Of a DNA stretch of 64,000 bases, positions 22,500 to 35,170 are shown piece after piece. The position numbers were made by a program, and so were the translations under genes. The notes beneath the pieces are model-generated. The model worked only from the letters and a program-made list of their open reading frames with translations. It did not search any database and was not told where the DNA came from. Position 1 is the first letter of the stretch. Every line of letters begins with the position of its first letter. Source of the DNA: Rostratula benghalensis (Eukaryota; Chordata; Aves; Charadriiformes; Rostratulidae). Location: assembly GCA_013399305.1 (NCBI GenBank), contig VXAI01000035.1:4658646-4722645 (forward strand), written 5' to 3'.

Positions 22500-25140
22500 G
22501 AGGGGAAGAAAGACGTGGTTTCTTAAGTTCTAAATTTTTCAGGATGAAGTCTTTAAATAATCATTTGAACACAGGCTGCAAACTGAGCCATTTGACATTC
22601 TTGTTTTTTCACAGGTCACGGATTTTCTCTGTTCACAGTTTAAGAAAGCAACAGAAGTGTAGTACCAATGGTGATTAGGATGGTTTATGGTTAATGCCAG
22701 TGATTTATAGTTGGGAATGAACAATAGAGTAGATTATCTTACAGTCTGCTTTGCTTAAAAAAGCTTCTGTGTGGTTTATTCTTGCTGTTTTTCAAATTAA
22801 CTGATACTGAACTGGACCAAGATTTATAAAAGGGAACAGAGAACAGGTAGGAAATGTATACTCAGTTAAAACGATACTCAAATGTTTTAAATATTTTGTC
22901 ATTCTAGCGGCCTATCGAGGGTATATCAAACACTTTGTGAATAAAATAAATAACATCTTCCTTTTGTCTGATATGTTGTATCTGCTGCAGTCTTTTGGTG
23001 TGCTCTGCTTACAAGACAAGACATTTTGTTAAGGCCAACAGCCACAGTAATGACTGTAGGATTAACTGGAAATGTGGGTGGAACAGAGGGGACTGTGCTC
23101 CAGCCCTTGCCCAGGCATGCAGTCAGGACAGGGCCAGGACATGCACTGTGATGAGGATGACATTGCTGGGTCTTGCACAGAGATGTGCCTGGAGAAGGAA
23201 GAAGAGATCTCGGGGGGATATCCAGTGTGGAGACCATACCCTGGGCTTCTTGCGGCAACTGGAAGTCATGTTTTGCTTCATCCTGCCCACTTAGGGCAGC
23301 CCTAGTTATTTTTTCTCATGCTTCTTGTCTGACCTAAGCAAGTGGGATTAGGAATAAATATAGACCAAAAAGACAATCTTTGCTTCTCTGTAGTTTACAG
23401 TGCGTGTTAAATGGGATGACAACATTTTTCAACCTTTGAAATGACTGTGAAACCAGAATTGCCCAGGGATGCACATACTACTGTAATGGAGCTGTATGTG
23501 TACTGAAAAGGACAGATAGCTGGGTAGAAATGACTGTACCAGCCTCTGTTCAAAATTGAGTAAACTAAATCTTATGACAATTTTGTAACATGAAGAATAC
23601 TGAAAGTCTATTTCAATAACCTAATATGTTACTAGGAAAATAGAAGAGGACTATTCAAAAATATATTTATTTTCATGGCAACGCTTTTTAGATCATGAAA
23701 TATCCTCAGGTGAAGCTGTATAAAAAGGTATAGGATTGTCTTCCATACTTGCTAATGAGTGCCAGTGATATTTCTCCTTCAATTTCTTTGTCCTTAAAAG
23801 AGGTAGGTAGGTAGTAATTAAATACATCCAAAAAAAAAGAAAAAGAAAGGAAAATACTAATTAAGAATTAGGTGAAACTTGTTTAGCTGAACACACGAAT
23901 AATACTGTGGAAAGGAAAGGTGTACTTGCTATACAGGAAAGTACCTTCAGAGTTTGCTGTACTAAGGACTGAGCCTATTGCAATGGATGGTGAGGAAGTA
24001 AACAGACAAGGTTTATCTAACAAGAGCACAGCCTTTAGAAATTGGTGGGGTGTGTTCCCATTAAGTCTCTGGAATTTACAGTAATATCCCTTTAAACACA
24101 TAGTAGGAAACTTACATTTCCATACAATGTCTTAGGTTGAGAAGTTATATCATTTTGTTCAGGTAATGGAAGAGAGAGCTTGAAAGTCTTTTAAAACATA
24201 TTGGGAAGACATTTTGGTGTTGTATGTAACAGCAGTTCACGTAAAGGCGACTGATTCAAACAAGACATAAATCAATCCTCTTACCTTGCTACAAACCATG
24301 GCATTCCTTAAGTCCTTCTGGAAAGAGAGTCAACAGAACTTTTTTCTTTTTAGGACATTCAATATAGACAAATTTAGAAAACTCACAGTAAAAGCCTATC
24401 TATCTGCAACATTTTCAAATTGCGTGGTAATAAAGTTTTAAGGAAGACGATGCCCTCTGAGTTCCATTGCCATGTATGGGTAGTTTATAGCACGAAGAAA
24501 TACCTTATACTTGCCCATAGAAAATATATTTGGCTCAGTTCTATCTGACAACCTGACCTGGAACTGAAAACTGCCAGAATATTTCAGTCCAGCAAGGCAC
24601 CAGTGGAGTTAATGCATTTCAGCTGCATAAACTGCAAATATATATAACATGGCATGTATAGAAAGGCCACTGAATCTTTAAAGGGAAACAGGCAGAGCTA
24701 ATAGGTTTCTTTGAATATAAACATCAGTATATATTTTCGTGACTCAACTCAGCATATTCTATATGGGTTGTAATTTTAAAATTAGTGGTTGGAGGGAGAG
24801 ATAAGCACCATCAATAAATTAAACTGTAACCCAGCGGTTTAGTCATGAAAGGTTAAAATAAACTTGCTTGATTGATTATGAATTTTAAACAGTTTTTCTT
24901 CAATGTAATCAGTGCTCTACCAATGTCATTGCTCATTAAAGAAAAGATTTTCATTCCAACATTTGATTGAGGATGTTTTTCCTCATTTGCATTTTGCTTT
25001 CTACAGAGTAAGCATCTTGCCTTCAGAATTATTAGATTTTTTTCCCCCCTTGTCTGTCCATAAAAGCCGTAAAGTGGGATGGAGCAGTGATTTAGAGGGA
25101 TACTACATAAAGATTGAATGAAGATATTGACTACCAGGCT
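22500..25140. other. Unique non-coding sequence
   Basis: Contains a short (GGTA)n-like run near 23800-23816 and an A-rich run at 23830-23852. Frames at 22926-23305 overlap on both strands and show no family. Nothing else is recognised. Confidence 0.62.
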
Positions 25141-25179
25141 CTAATGCAAACAGGACTGTCTGATGGACTGCCTTTGACA

Positions 25180-25295
25180 GAATGATGGAAGGGGGCCTTG
25201 TGGCCTACTTAGCTGCCCTTCTAATTGGCCTTTATGAATATTTAATGAAATCAAGATGAAATTCAATCAGAGCTTTTACCTGCTGAATCTTAGGG
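25180..25295. other. AT-rich block, possible conserved non-coding element
   Basis: Unrepeated text with TTCTAATTGG, TATGAATATTTAATGA and TTCAATCAGAGC, dense in homeodomain- and forkhead-like words, set between unremarkable flanks. Judged by texture only. Confidence 0.2.
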
Positions 25296-25299
25296 AAAA

Positions 25300-28200
25300 A
25301 AAGGCAGGATATTATTAGATTTTCCTAGCCCTTGTATACAATAAAACTGTACTGAAATGTCTGTGTGTTAGTCAGGTGGCTGAGACAGGCTTTTTATCCA
25401 GGGACATGGTTTCTTCCAAAGGAATTAACCTTTTTACCACAAAAAGCAGCATGATTTTCCATTTGCATGCATCACTGGTATTTTATTACTGGCATAGTAT
25501 AATGTTTAAGCCATAAACAAGCAACAGCTATTCCCTTTGAAAACATACCCTTAGCAAATTCTTAGTCTATGCCAATTTGAAGCCTTTTAGGGAACTTTGA
25601 GGTCATATAATAGTTTCAGAACTACATAATGTTGTAGCCTAATATTTTGTGCCACATTAGTTGATGTATGAGAGAGAATTTGCACGATCTCATTTCTCAA
25701 ACATAATCTAGGTTGCATCAATAACATTACATTATTGCAATGAGGTATAAAACAGTCTGACAGGCTCCTGCTGTAGTACACTCTTACATTCATTTAAATG
25801 TAGATTTTGTTTTTCTGAGTGGAATGCCAGAAAAGCTTTTCATAGAAGCACAATGGACAGATTAATCTATAAATGGTAAATTCAACAGTGAAGAAGGTTT
25901 TCCCCATTTTTAGTACTGTGAATTTTATCTTTCTCCCCCAAGATAAGCTGTTTATTCACAGTATGTTGCTTTTATGCATTTTCAATATCATTTTTTTGGA
26001 CAGAAAGGAGTTTGGTACTCAGAGATAAACACAGCATGTTAATACTAAGCAATGCATGAGTAAAATAGATGTGACTAAATAAGAACAGTTCAGTACCGTT
26101 ATTTAAAGGCTTGATTTCTTTGTAAAAAATTAGTTACGTGGGCATCAGTAATGCTCCCTTGGGTCTCTAGTGCTGATGTCACCATGTCTATAACACATAC
26201 TTGAGCAACAGACAGGTGCATGGCATTGTTAGGTGGGGCATGGTTGAATGGATACCTGGCTTGCCTCAATTTTAGATATTTGTATCTCTTTCTTAACACA
26301 TATAGTAATAGAAATGTTGTTAGGATTATTTATATAGGGCTGTGCATGAAGACCATATGATAAGCTCCCAGATTCTGGGAGAAACTTTTTAGCCTGGTGC
26401 TTGTACTTCCATGCATCTGGGCAAATGTCAGGAATAATGAAATAGCATCCATTCTAGGGGAGCCCCCAGGTCTGTGCATTCAAACTTCTTGTTCTGTCAG
26501 TGCCCAGTGGCAAATACTACAGGAAAAGTTATCAGAGTGTATCCTTGATCTTAATGGGCTTCCACCTTAATTCATGCTGGTAGCTGTTCCAGTCCACACA
26601 AAGGGGCAGGGCTTCTTGAGGGCCTTCACAGGGACTCTGTGGGCTGCAATAGGAGCTAGAAATTGTCAGAACATAAAACACAGCAGAAAAAGGAGAGTGG
26701 TAAATGTTGCAGTGAAACTGAACAAGCTGGCAGCCTTGGTGTTACTGTTGGCATTTCACTGAGCTGTACCTGTGTTTTCTAATGCCTGACTCTTGCTTTA
26801 CTGTGAATACCTAGACTGAGCTGACACTAAAAACACTTGGCCACAAAGAGCCCCAGGGTCATGAGGAAGCTGCTACAAAAGCACAAGGTTAACAAAAAAA
26901 TGTCTGCACTTTCCTGTTCAGCTCTTACATTGAAACATACTTTATATTCTAATTGCCTTTTTTTTTTCTCTCTTTCAATGATGTGCAAGCCATGAAGCTT
27001 GGGAGTTGGGAATTCATAAGGAAAATCTGGTTTCACACAGGAAAAACAGTTCTCCCCAAGCTTCATTCCTTCAGGTAGCTCTTTACCCAGGGGACAGTCA
27101 TCTAGTGTAAACAGCAGCCTACACCCTGATGACTAAGACCATTTTAGAAGCAAACTAAATGAAGTTATATCAGTAGACTTTCTTTTTTGATTTTTTCTCA
27201 GTGTATATAAAAAAAAATTGAAGGATGAATAAGAGAGTGAACGCTCATGGATGTAACTGCATGAATGAATACTGAGCTAAGAAAGCATAAATGCTTGACA
27301 GTCTTTCAGAGACTAAAGACTTTGTATAAAGTCAGGTACAGAACTGGCAATGGAAGTATAAGGTTCTTCACATCACCTTAGTTTGGCTTCACATGAACTG
27401 TACATACGGATGTGATCTTTCAGCCTAGTGGTAGGAGTAGTGTGTTCTTTGCATTATATTGTCCATATGGAAGACGTAGATGGCACATATCTTTCCATAC
27501 ATCTGAGAGAAGACTATGCACCAGACACTGAAACTCAAAAGTCCCTTCTGCAGTGTATCCCTGTAACTACTCAAATTATGCTGTGAAGCTTTGCTTAAAT
27601 GGCCTGTGAATAGTAATGGCACAGATTTACTTTCAGTAGATTGAACACATCAGTTTGTCTTCAGATCAAACAGATATGCAGTGAATTTCCATATAGAGAT
27701 TGGATTACTTATTTAAACACAAGTTTTAGTGGTGATAATTAAAAAACCACAACAGAGCTTTGCATAAACATGGTCAAAATAAAGTAAGTTTTGATAAATA
27801 CGCAGAGCAGTGCTTAGAAATATGTCTACTTGCTTTCTCAGAAACCATAACCAAGATACCAGCAGCCTTTGGACAATGAAAGCCATGACAGTGAATGATA
27901 ATTTTTTGAAAGTTTAAGAATTCTTTCTGTTCATCCCACCATTAAAATCAAAATTTTAACATCCTGCTTTAACGTCTGACTACTCTGCACTTGATGCCTT
28001 GGAGTTTCATTCAGCTTCCACTCTTGCCTCAACCCCTAACAGTGACCTCAGCAGTACAAAGGTAGAATATAATGGTATGGTATGAAGCTGATAATGAAGT
28101 TTTTGTTCAAGTCAAATTCAGCTATTCATGGGGGATGCATTCCTTCCTGATGTTGATCAGAAATGAAAGCAGATGCTTTAGATTTGGGGAGGATTGCTGA

Positions 28201-30840
28201 TGGTACTGGAGGTGCCATGAAGGTGGTAAAGTACACCAGTGACTCTTCTAATATCCTAAAAGGTCTGAGATGAGTGAAATGTGTCCTGATTTTGGCTGAA
28301 CACATTTAAATAGAAAATTCATTTGTGCTGTATTTTTATGTATTTCTCCTCTCTTTACTTTTTGGCAGAAAAATTTGTAACTTGAGAAACCAGCAGCATC
28401 TAGAAATCATGGATTTGATCTGAATCTCTGTTCACCCTGTCCAGATAAGATCAAATTGCTAATTATGTTGCAGCTAGTTACCAGTGTGTGAACATGCAAT
28501 TGAAATCAAAAGGGATATTAGCGGGTGTACTAGAAAATTTATTATTTGCTAACATTTCAGAAATCCTACACATTAAAAAAGAAAACAGTATTATTTTCTT
28601 ATTCTTTTATAGATTTTGAGTCTGAGTAGCATCAGGGAGTTACTTGGAAAGGCTGGGAGTGGAGACAGGGGTAAAAAGCTAACATAGCTGGCCTCTTACT
28701 CTCTGTTCATCACGGAGGTGGGATGTTTTAGGGGTCAGGCCAAGAAGAAAAGAGTAGGTGGAGTCACTGGACAAGCACAGGCACTTCATTTCCAGGGACA
28801 GCAGATGCCGAGGTTGCAGAAGGCACCACTTTGTATCCAGTGTAAGAACTGTGCGTGGTTTTAACAGATTTTTCATTGAATTATCCTGAACCACTTCCAG
28901 CACAGCTTTGTCTGCAAAACCATTTCAGCAGTAACTTGTAGCAATGTTTACTTCTGTATTCTGTATCAAATCATGAACTCTAACAAGGAGCATGATAAAT
29001 TAAGGGAATGTATGTTTTATTCAGATAATAAATGTCTCATCCTTCCAAGGGGATGTACCTTATTATTCTATGTTAAAGATGTCTTTGCTCCTTTATTTAC
29101 CTAATTGAGGAGTGACTAATGTCAACTTCTTAGCTATTGGACCTGGGAGAGTCTCCTGTTATCTGCTCCCACTTGCGTAACTGGTTTTCTCTGTCATCTT
29201 AAGTATATCACTCTTATCTCAATCCAACCGTTTGTGAAACAGTAACCACACGAAATCAGGTCATCGGTTTACTTCTTCCTGTAACCAGTAAGGAGCTGTA
29301 ACAAGCACATCATTGAGGGTTTCCACAGTAGAGCAATTATGAAATAACGTATCTGTAGTCAAATTTCTTCTTGAAAATATCAGAAAGTTGTTTAAGTCTT
29401 ACTTGAAAAAAAAAAGAGCTAATTCTTCTACTTCTTTCTATTCAAAAGCAAACATGAATATTCTCATTAGAAGTAGAGAAATCAAATAATTCTTAAATAA
29501 TTCTGTTTTCCTTAACTAACTTGGACTAGTGCAATTCAGGGATTATCTATGCATGTTGTAAGAATTATCCATATAATGTTTTAAATGTTCAGCCCCTCTG
29601 TTTCATTGACCTACTCTTTTCTCTCTGCATTTAACAGTGGTCAACAGCAGTCAGTTTCATAATTTTACACCATTGCATACTGTCTGTGTCCTTTTCTCCC
29701 CCCTTCAAATTAGGAAGCCATGGTCTTTGATACATACTCTGTTGATACACAGCTATATGTACACAACACTTACTTAATCTGTTTCAAACAGTTAACACTC
29801 TTTGCGATACAGTGACCAGAACTTAGTGCAGCAGGTAAAGAAATATTTATAACGTCTGGCATATTATTTCTGACTGAAAATCAAGTCATATCTTTATGGT
29901 TTACAGAACTGCTATGCAGTTTGCTGGATGTGATATATTTTCAGATCATTCAAAGATATATACTACCTAGAAGCAAAGTGCTATGACAGTATTATCTGGT
30001 GCTTTGTATGCCTAAGAAGTGAATTCCATTTCCTGGATCAGAAATTAAACCAATATCTTATCTATATACAAATTCAGAATACTCTGATCTCTCACCCTCA
30101 GAACATGACACGAGATCTTTCTTCAACTGATGTGGTATTAAGTTGATTAGAGATATTTCATCCAAGAGTATCTCTGGACCCCAAAGTTCAGCAGTTAGAG
30201 CTTGTGCCTGATTTGGTTTAGTTTGATCCTGGTGTTCCAGTAGAACTTCACCAGAGGTTTTTTCCTTTTCACATTTTCTAGAAAATGGAGCTGAGCTGTA
30301 AAACAACATTCAACCTTAGCAATCCAATCCCAGTCTACTTCATTTGTTGAATGGCATTCCACAGTGATCAGCAAACATTTCTAAAAACAAAGCATTTAGC
30401 AGTAAATATGGCATCTTGCCAATAAAAAGGATGCTTTCACTGTGCATCAGATCAGAGATTTTTACAGAAATAAACTTCCTGGATAGGTTATATATACACC
30501 TGTCTTGAGCAAACAAGGGGAAAAAGAAAGAATATCACAACTTCACGAATGGATGTGATCAAGGTGACAAATTATCCCAAAATCCTGAGAGCTGAAGTGA
30601 AACACAGTTTGAAATGAGATAGTAGAACTTCAGCTGGTATCATTCAGCTAATGCTATAGCACTTGAAGAGTTGCCCCTACATTCTCGGACTGGGGTAGGA
30701 CAAAAAATATTTTGCAGAATTTCCAGCAAATTGGATCCATTCACAGTAGTTATTATTATGTAAAGAAAAGGACAATTAAAGAGGAGGAGTGTCATGTTAA
30801 TATTAATAATATAATATAAAATAATAAATATAAATTAATC
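25300..30840. other. Unique non-coding sequence
   Basis: No recognised repeats, RNA genes or convincing splice pairs in about 5.5 kb. Short frames (65-83 codons) on both strands are unsupported. Very AT-rich at 30795-30840. Confidence 0.62.
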
Positions 30841-30843
30841 CCA

Positions 30844-30939
30844 GAATATAGGGTATAAAAGCTTAATTGTCATGAACCTAAGAAGTAGCATGAATATAGG
30901 GTATAAACGCTTAATTGTCATGAACCTAAGAAGTAGCAT
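30844..30939 (+). repeat. 48-bp tandem duplication (two copies)
   Basis: Copy 1 (30844-30891) and copy 2 (30892-30939) both start GAATATAGGGTATAAA and end AAGAAGTAGCAT. They differ at a single position (AAAAGC against AAACGC). The near-identity implies a recent duplication, probably by replication slippage or microhomology. Each unit holds TATAAA and a CTTAATTGTCATG homeodomain-like word. Confidence 0.93.
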
Positions 30940-31059
30940 GCATTTGACCAGAATGCTTAGGAAAAACAATTACACAGATGCATGTACATTATTGCATTAC
31001 AAGGAAATTCATGAAAACCTTAAATTATTACTCAATAGCTACAATTCTACCCCTCCCCG

Positions 31060-31090
31060 TTTTTTTGTTTTTGTTTTTGTTTTGTTTTGT
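31060..31090 (+). repeat. T-rich (TTTTTG)n tract
   Basis: Units of T7G, T5G, T5G, T4G, T4G. It is A-rich on the minus strand and could be a worn retroposon tail, but no element body was recognised beside it. Confidence 0.85.
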
Positions 31091-31099
31091 CAGTAATAA

Positions 31100-31700
31100 T
31101 GACTATGTTTATGTGCCAAAGGAAGGCAAATATGTATTAGTCAGACTACTGGTTCAGGACCGAAGCCTATGACAGTATCTTTAATAATATACAGTCTATT
31201 TAATATCCGCTTTTGTGAGTCCTGCATGACTTATAATTATTGCCAGCAGGCAAAAAAAGGGAACAGTAGGGGAAAAGAATACAGTGGAAAAATCTTTCCT
31301 GATCACTAACAAATGGCATGAAAAAGACAGGTAGAATGTTTTAGAGACAGTGTTTGGATTCAAGTGAGCGGAATGAATTGTATGTATGCTGTGATACAGT
31401 TAAACTTTGAAAAGGTCTTACAAAACCTCCGTTTCCTCAAATGAGATGGAGGGTTTGTAAGATCTAAAAACCTAAAGCGAAACCAGTTTGAGCCTGCAGG
31501 CCCCTTTGGAGTCCTGATTTTGCAATTACAGGTGCTGCAGATGGTGCAGAGCTGAAGGTGCTATTTATTTTTTGGTGGCAGACCAAAAGTACTCACACGG
31601 ATTTTCAAAAAAAGCTTCTTATTTGCTTTCGTCTCTGTGTGCCCTCAGCAGCACATTCCGTGGTTGCTTAGAAATGGACAGGTTTTCAGAAAACCGACTC
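31100..31700. other. Unique non-coding sequence
   Basis: No recognised repeat or exon. A short inverted pair (ACAAACCTCCG... and GAGGGTTTGTAAG near 31420-31460) is noted without interpretation. Confidence 0.55.
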
Positions 31701-31709
31701 CAAGTTCAA

Positions 31710-31778
31710 GGGCCAAATTCTCTTCTGGCACAGCTCCACCAACACTAATGGTGTTAAGCCAGCAGAAAATTTGGCTCC
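31710..31778. repeat. Palindromic MITE-like repeat (GGGCCAAATTC type)
   Basis: The left end GGGCCAAATTCTCTTCTGGC and the reverse complement of the right end, GGAGCCAAATTTTCTGCTGG, are near-perfect inverted repeats around 28 bp of spacer containing CCACCAACACTAATGGTG. It matches the short sauropsid palindromic elements. The longest open frame of the window (31771-32250) begins at its right edge. Confidence 0.65.
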
Positions 31779-31779
31779 A

Positions 31780-32990
31780 AATACTGTCTGGTTGGATAGT
31801 CTGTCCATAGACTCCAAGAAGCCCAGAAATTTTCAACACAGTTTAACTCAGTCTAGAATACAGTCTGAGTACAGCCTGCTCCTAGGGTATGGAGTAGAAA
31901 CACAACATTTATCTATGTTACTATCATTCACTTTTGGAGGACTTGGCTTAAATTTGAAGGAGCGCTGGAGTCAGGAGTTTTTCAGCCAAGTGTTATTTCT
32001 ATTCCCTTTCTGTACACACCAGAAAAGCACCATACCTGAGACTCCTGACTCCATCATGGAAGTCTCTTTGTTTAACATTCCCAGCTCGTCAAAACCAAGA
32101 CCTACTGACAGTGCTGTGGTAGGGTGGGCAACCTGCAGTAATGGCCTGTCCATGCCAGGTTATATCGCCAGACAAATTTATTTCAGAAATACTGTTTTCT
32201 CTTTTTCTGGGTTTTTAAGGACAATGTGTGCTGGCTCTCCATATTGTTAGATGCTTCAGCCATTGATATTTGTGATTTTTGAGTGCTTTTTGTTTCCTTT
32301 CAGTTGGGTATAATGAGATTTGTTCTCTCGATATTTTGAAGTGATTTTGTATGCTAGATATTTGTTGGAATTAGGACTAATGTTTAAACTATGCCTAACT
32401 CAGCTAAGAAATCCCAATCTTGCTTAAAAAAGGTCCAGATCACTTTATAAAGACTTAGGCCGCTAGGCCGGGTCAGCATTTTCAAAAACTTACTCACTTT
32501 TATTTTATTTTGATGGTCGTAAGATGTACTTCTTACAGAACTAATAGAAGAATTGACAAACATGTTCAAATATGACCATTTGCACATTTATAGACACTAA
32601 CTGCAACCAGTTTAACTGGCTAGCATTGCTTATTTTAGTTTGCTGGATGCAAAGGACCATGAACCTCTTTAATGTAGAGTGAATACGTCCTCCAATATAA
32701 CTGACATTGAATATTTACTTGGAGAGACATCTTGATTCTAAAATTATCCTCTACAAATACAGCTGCATTCAGCTAATGGAGGCTGTGAGTTGCCACCCAT
32801 ACTGTTTATTTTATTGTGCCTGCAAATCCTTCATTAAAGAATGTTGCCCTATCTAGATTGATGATCTTGGCTCAGACCATTTAGAGAAATCCTTTCCTTT
32901 CTTAGTTTTCGTACCGTACAGTTTTTCAGCTCTATCTGCTATTTCTATGAAATCTCCGATCTCTGATTTCATAGAAGTAGAATAAATAGA
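31780..32990. other. Unique sequence with the window's longest open frame (unsupported)
   Basis: The 159-codon plus-strand frame (31771-32250) starts at an ATG inside or at the edge of the palindromic repeat. It shows no domain, no signal peptide and no splice context, and the minus strand is open in part of the same interval. GGAGTCAGGAGT at 31967-31978 recurs inverted at 32041-32052, a perfect 12-bp pair with a 62-bp loop. I read the frame as chance. Confidence 0.55.
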
Positions 32991-32995
32991 GAGGG

Positions 32996-33040
32996 TTTTT
33001 TTATTGTTGTTTGTTTTTTTTGTTTTTTTTTTTGTTTTTT
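32996..33040 (+). repeat. T-rich tract with TTG interruptions
   Basis: T7, ATTGTTGTTTG, T8, G, T11, G and T6. It is a low-complexity tract and A-rich on the minus strand. Confidence 0.85.
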
Positions 33041-33044
33041 ACTG

Positions 33045-35085
33045 TGGCTACAGACACAGACTCAGAAAATAATTTAGGGAAACATGGTAACCCTCTCTCC
33101 AACTAAAACCAGGCACTCCTTCTCTCACAGTGTTCATACTGATTCAGACATAAACTCCAAAGGCCTCCTTACTGCAAGGACTGATGTAAGAAAAGAAAAC
33201 TCAGTGGTTTCCAGAAGCAAGCCAGAGCTCGCTGGCATGCTCCCAACAAGTGCTTTCACTGGCACTGGTGCCCCATAAGCACTCAATTTGTTTTCTGATA
33301 CCAGGCTATTTATGATTCTCATGTGAGGCATGACAGTCATTCATCTTTCTCACAGGACAAGCAAACAGGGCAAGGCCAGTAGTAACAGTAAGCACGTTGT
33401 TACCATTACTCAGCACTAGATTTATTGGCATGGTATCTTTCAAAGTAACAGGAGGTAGCTCAAAGCCATCCTCTAGAGCAGATGTTTAACAAAAGACTTC
33501 TCTCCACTAGTTGTTTTCATATTTTAATCCCAGATCAACCAGATTAGGGAGAAAGAGGAGAAAGCAGCACTACATGGAATAGAGAACTGCATAGACAGCA
33601 ATGAGATGGAGAGCTGATTTCATACCTTTCAGCTATCGCCAATTCTGTTGACACTCTGTCTAGGGCTATGTTGTTCCAAGTCTCCATTCCCTTCCTCAGC
33701 CAAACCTGCTATTTATTTCTGAAGCATGTCTGTGAGTCAAGGAGAACATGCTAATCTGTTGTCTTGTTGAGAAGAACTATTCTCACCTAACTTTATCAGT
33801 TAGAGTTAAGCATCTAATTCGGGCTCATTGTCTAGATTTCTTCAGTAATGGAGAGAAAAATGCACATTTAGAGGGCAGCATACTCCATCCTGAGCTTGGT
33901 GTTTACAACAATTATGACTGTCTTTTGGAAGTGCCCATTTCTCTTGTTTTTAAAGAATCCTAGATGATCAGTTTAGCTTTGACACGTATCCTTTAAAGCT
34001 AAGTGACGTGAATCCCATATATTGTGACTTAACAGACTGCCATTTTAAAAACATGTCTATAAAGAGAAAATTCTCCTCCAGACTTACTGTTTGAGAGACT
34101 GTAGGTGTAAGGCCAGTAATGCTGAAATCCTACCAACTTTAGCAGAACACCAATTGTCAATTTGGATGGTTTATCTTTAGGTATTTATCTACATATGCCT
34201 TTAGCTACACAAACTAGGATTAGTTTTGTTCTACCATGTCTACCGTGTTTATATTACCGATATGTAGTATCTCCTTACTTTCTTAATATTTTTTCTTCTT
34301 AGTATGACTTGACAGAAGTCATTGTCAGTTTCTAAGCTAAAACTGCACGATAGAAGTATGGAACTTCTGGATGAAAATGAGGGAGTGCTTTTACAAGCAA
34401 TTATTTGAAACTCATGTGCAGAACAACAAAATTACTTCATCACTGTAATTTCTTGCAGGGCCTTCATTTAAAAAGAGGCTTCCCCATCCCAACAACTACA
34501 TGCAAAAAATTAACATTGTGCCTGGCATTTCTCACATGAACTGCAGATGGGGTTTTTTACATACATGTGGAAGTATAACTGGCATTAGGCACATCTAATT
34601 CTTGTCTAGTAGTCCTTTGGTTTTTCTTCTGTCTCTGGAAGCTGCAGATATAGATGTGTATGTAGATATCTACATTTACTTAGGCTTGTGGTGTACTTTT
34701 CCTTCATGGGTCAATCATGATTGTTCTGTATGATGTAGTTTTTTGGTGTTTTTTTTAACTTCTTTGTACTCTTCTTTTGAAAGCAGAACAATCTGTGAGA
34801 AACAGATGTAGTAACAAGATGAGCATTCATGGTCCTGATGACTTCTCTCTGTCCTATTTTCCAGCGTGGCTGAAAGCTTTTGCCCCAAATCTGAAAAAGC
34901 ATCATGACGGATTTATGTGTGTACATCTTTGTAAAAAGTTTTCCTAGTCACTGAAATTAAAAACTTTTGGGAAGGGTGTTCTTTACACAGATATATATAA
35001 GTACCGTAGCTTGGGTTTCTTCCTTCATGTTTTGTTTTTTTTTTAAATTATTTTAAGTGTGGTTTTGTAAGATCTGCTTATGCAT
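33045..35085. other. Unique non-coding sequence
   Basis: Two overlapping antisense frames near 33084-33340 and a T10 run near 35038. No recognised gene or repeat. Confidence 0.62.
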
Positions 35086-35090
35086 CTCAA

Positions 35091-35170
35091 CTTTTCTGCT
35101 TGACTGCGCAATCAGTGCAACACAAGCCCCTTTTTCTGCTTGACTGCGCAATCAGTGCAACACAAGCCCC
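35091..35170 (+). repeat. 40-bp tandem duplication (two copies)
   Basis: Copies at 35091-35130 and 35131-35170 are identical except for the first base (C or T). Each contains TGACTGCGCAATCAGTGCAA and ends CACAAGCCCC. The identity implies a very recent event or polymorphism. TGCGCAAT within each unit resembles a C/EBP half site, so the copy number could alter a regulatory site. Confidence 0.95.

Noticed and set aside
26099..26299. 66-codon helix-like minus-strand frame
   Set aside because: The text looks protein-like, but it has no splice sites, no domain and no CpG or codon signal to support it.
31771..32250. 159-codon open frame, longest in the window
   Set aside because: It starts at the edge of a palindromic repeat, has no domain, signal or splice context, and part of the minus strand is open as well. 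The length fits chance in 64 kb searched in six frames.
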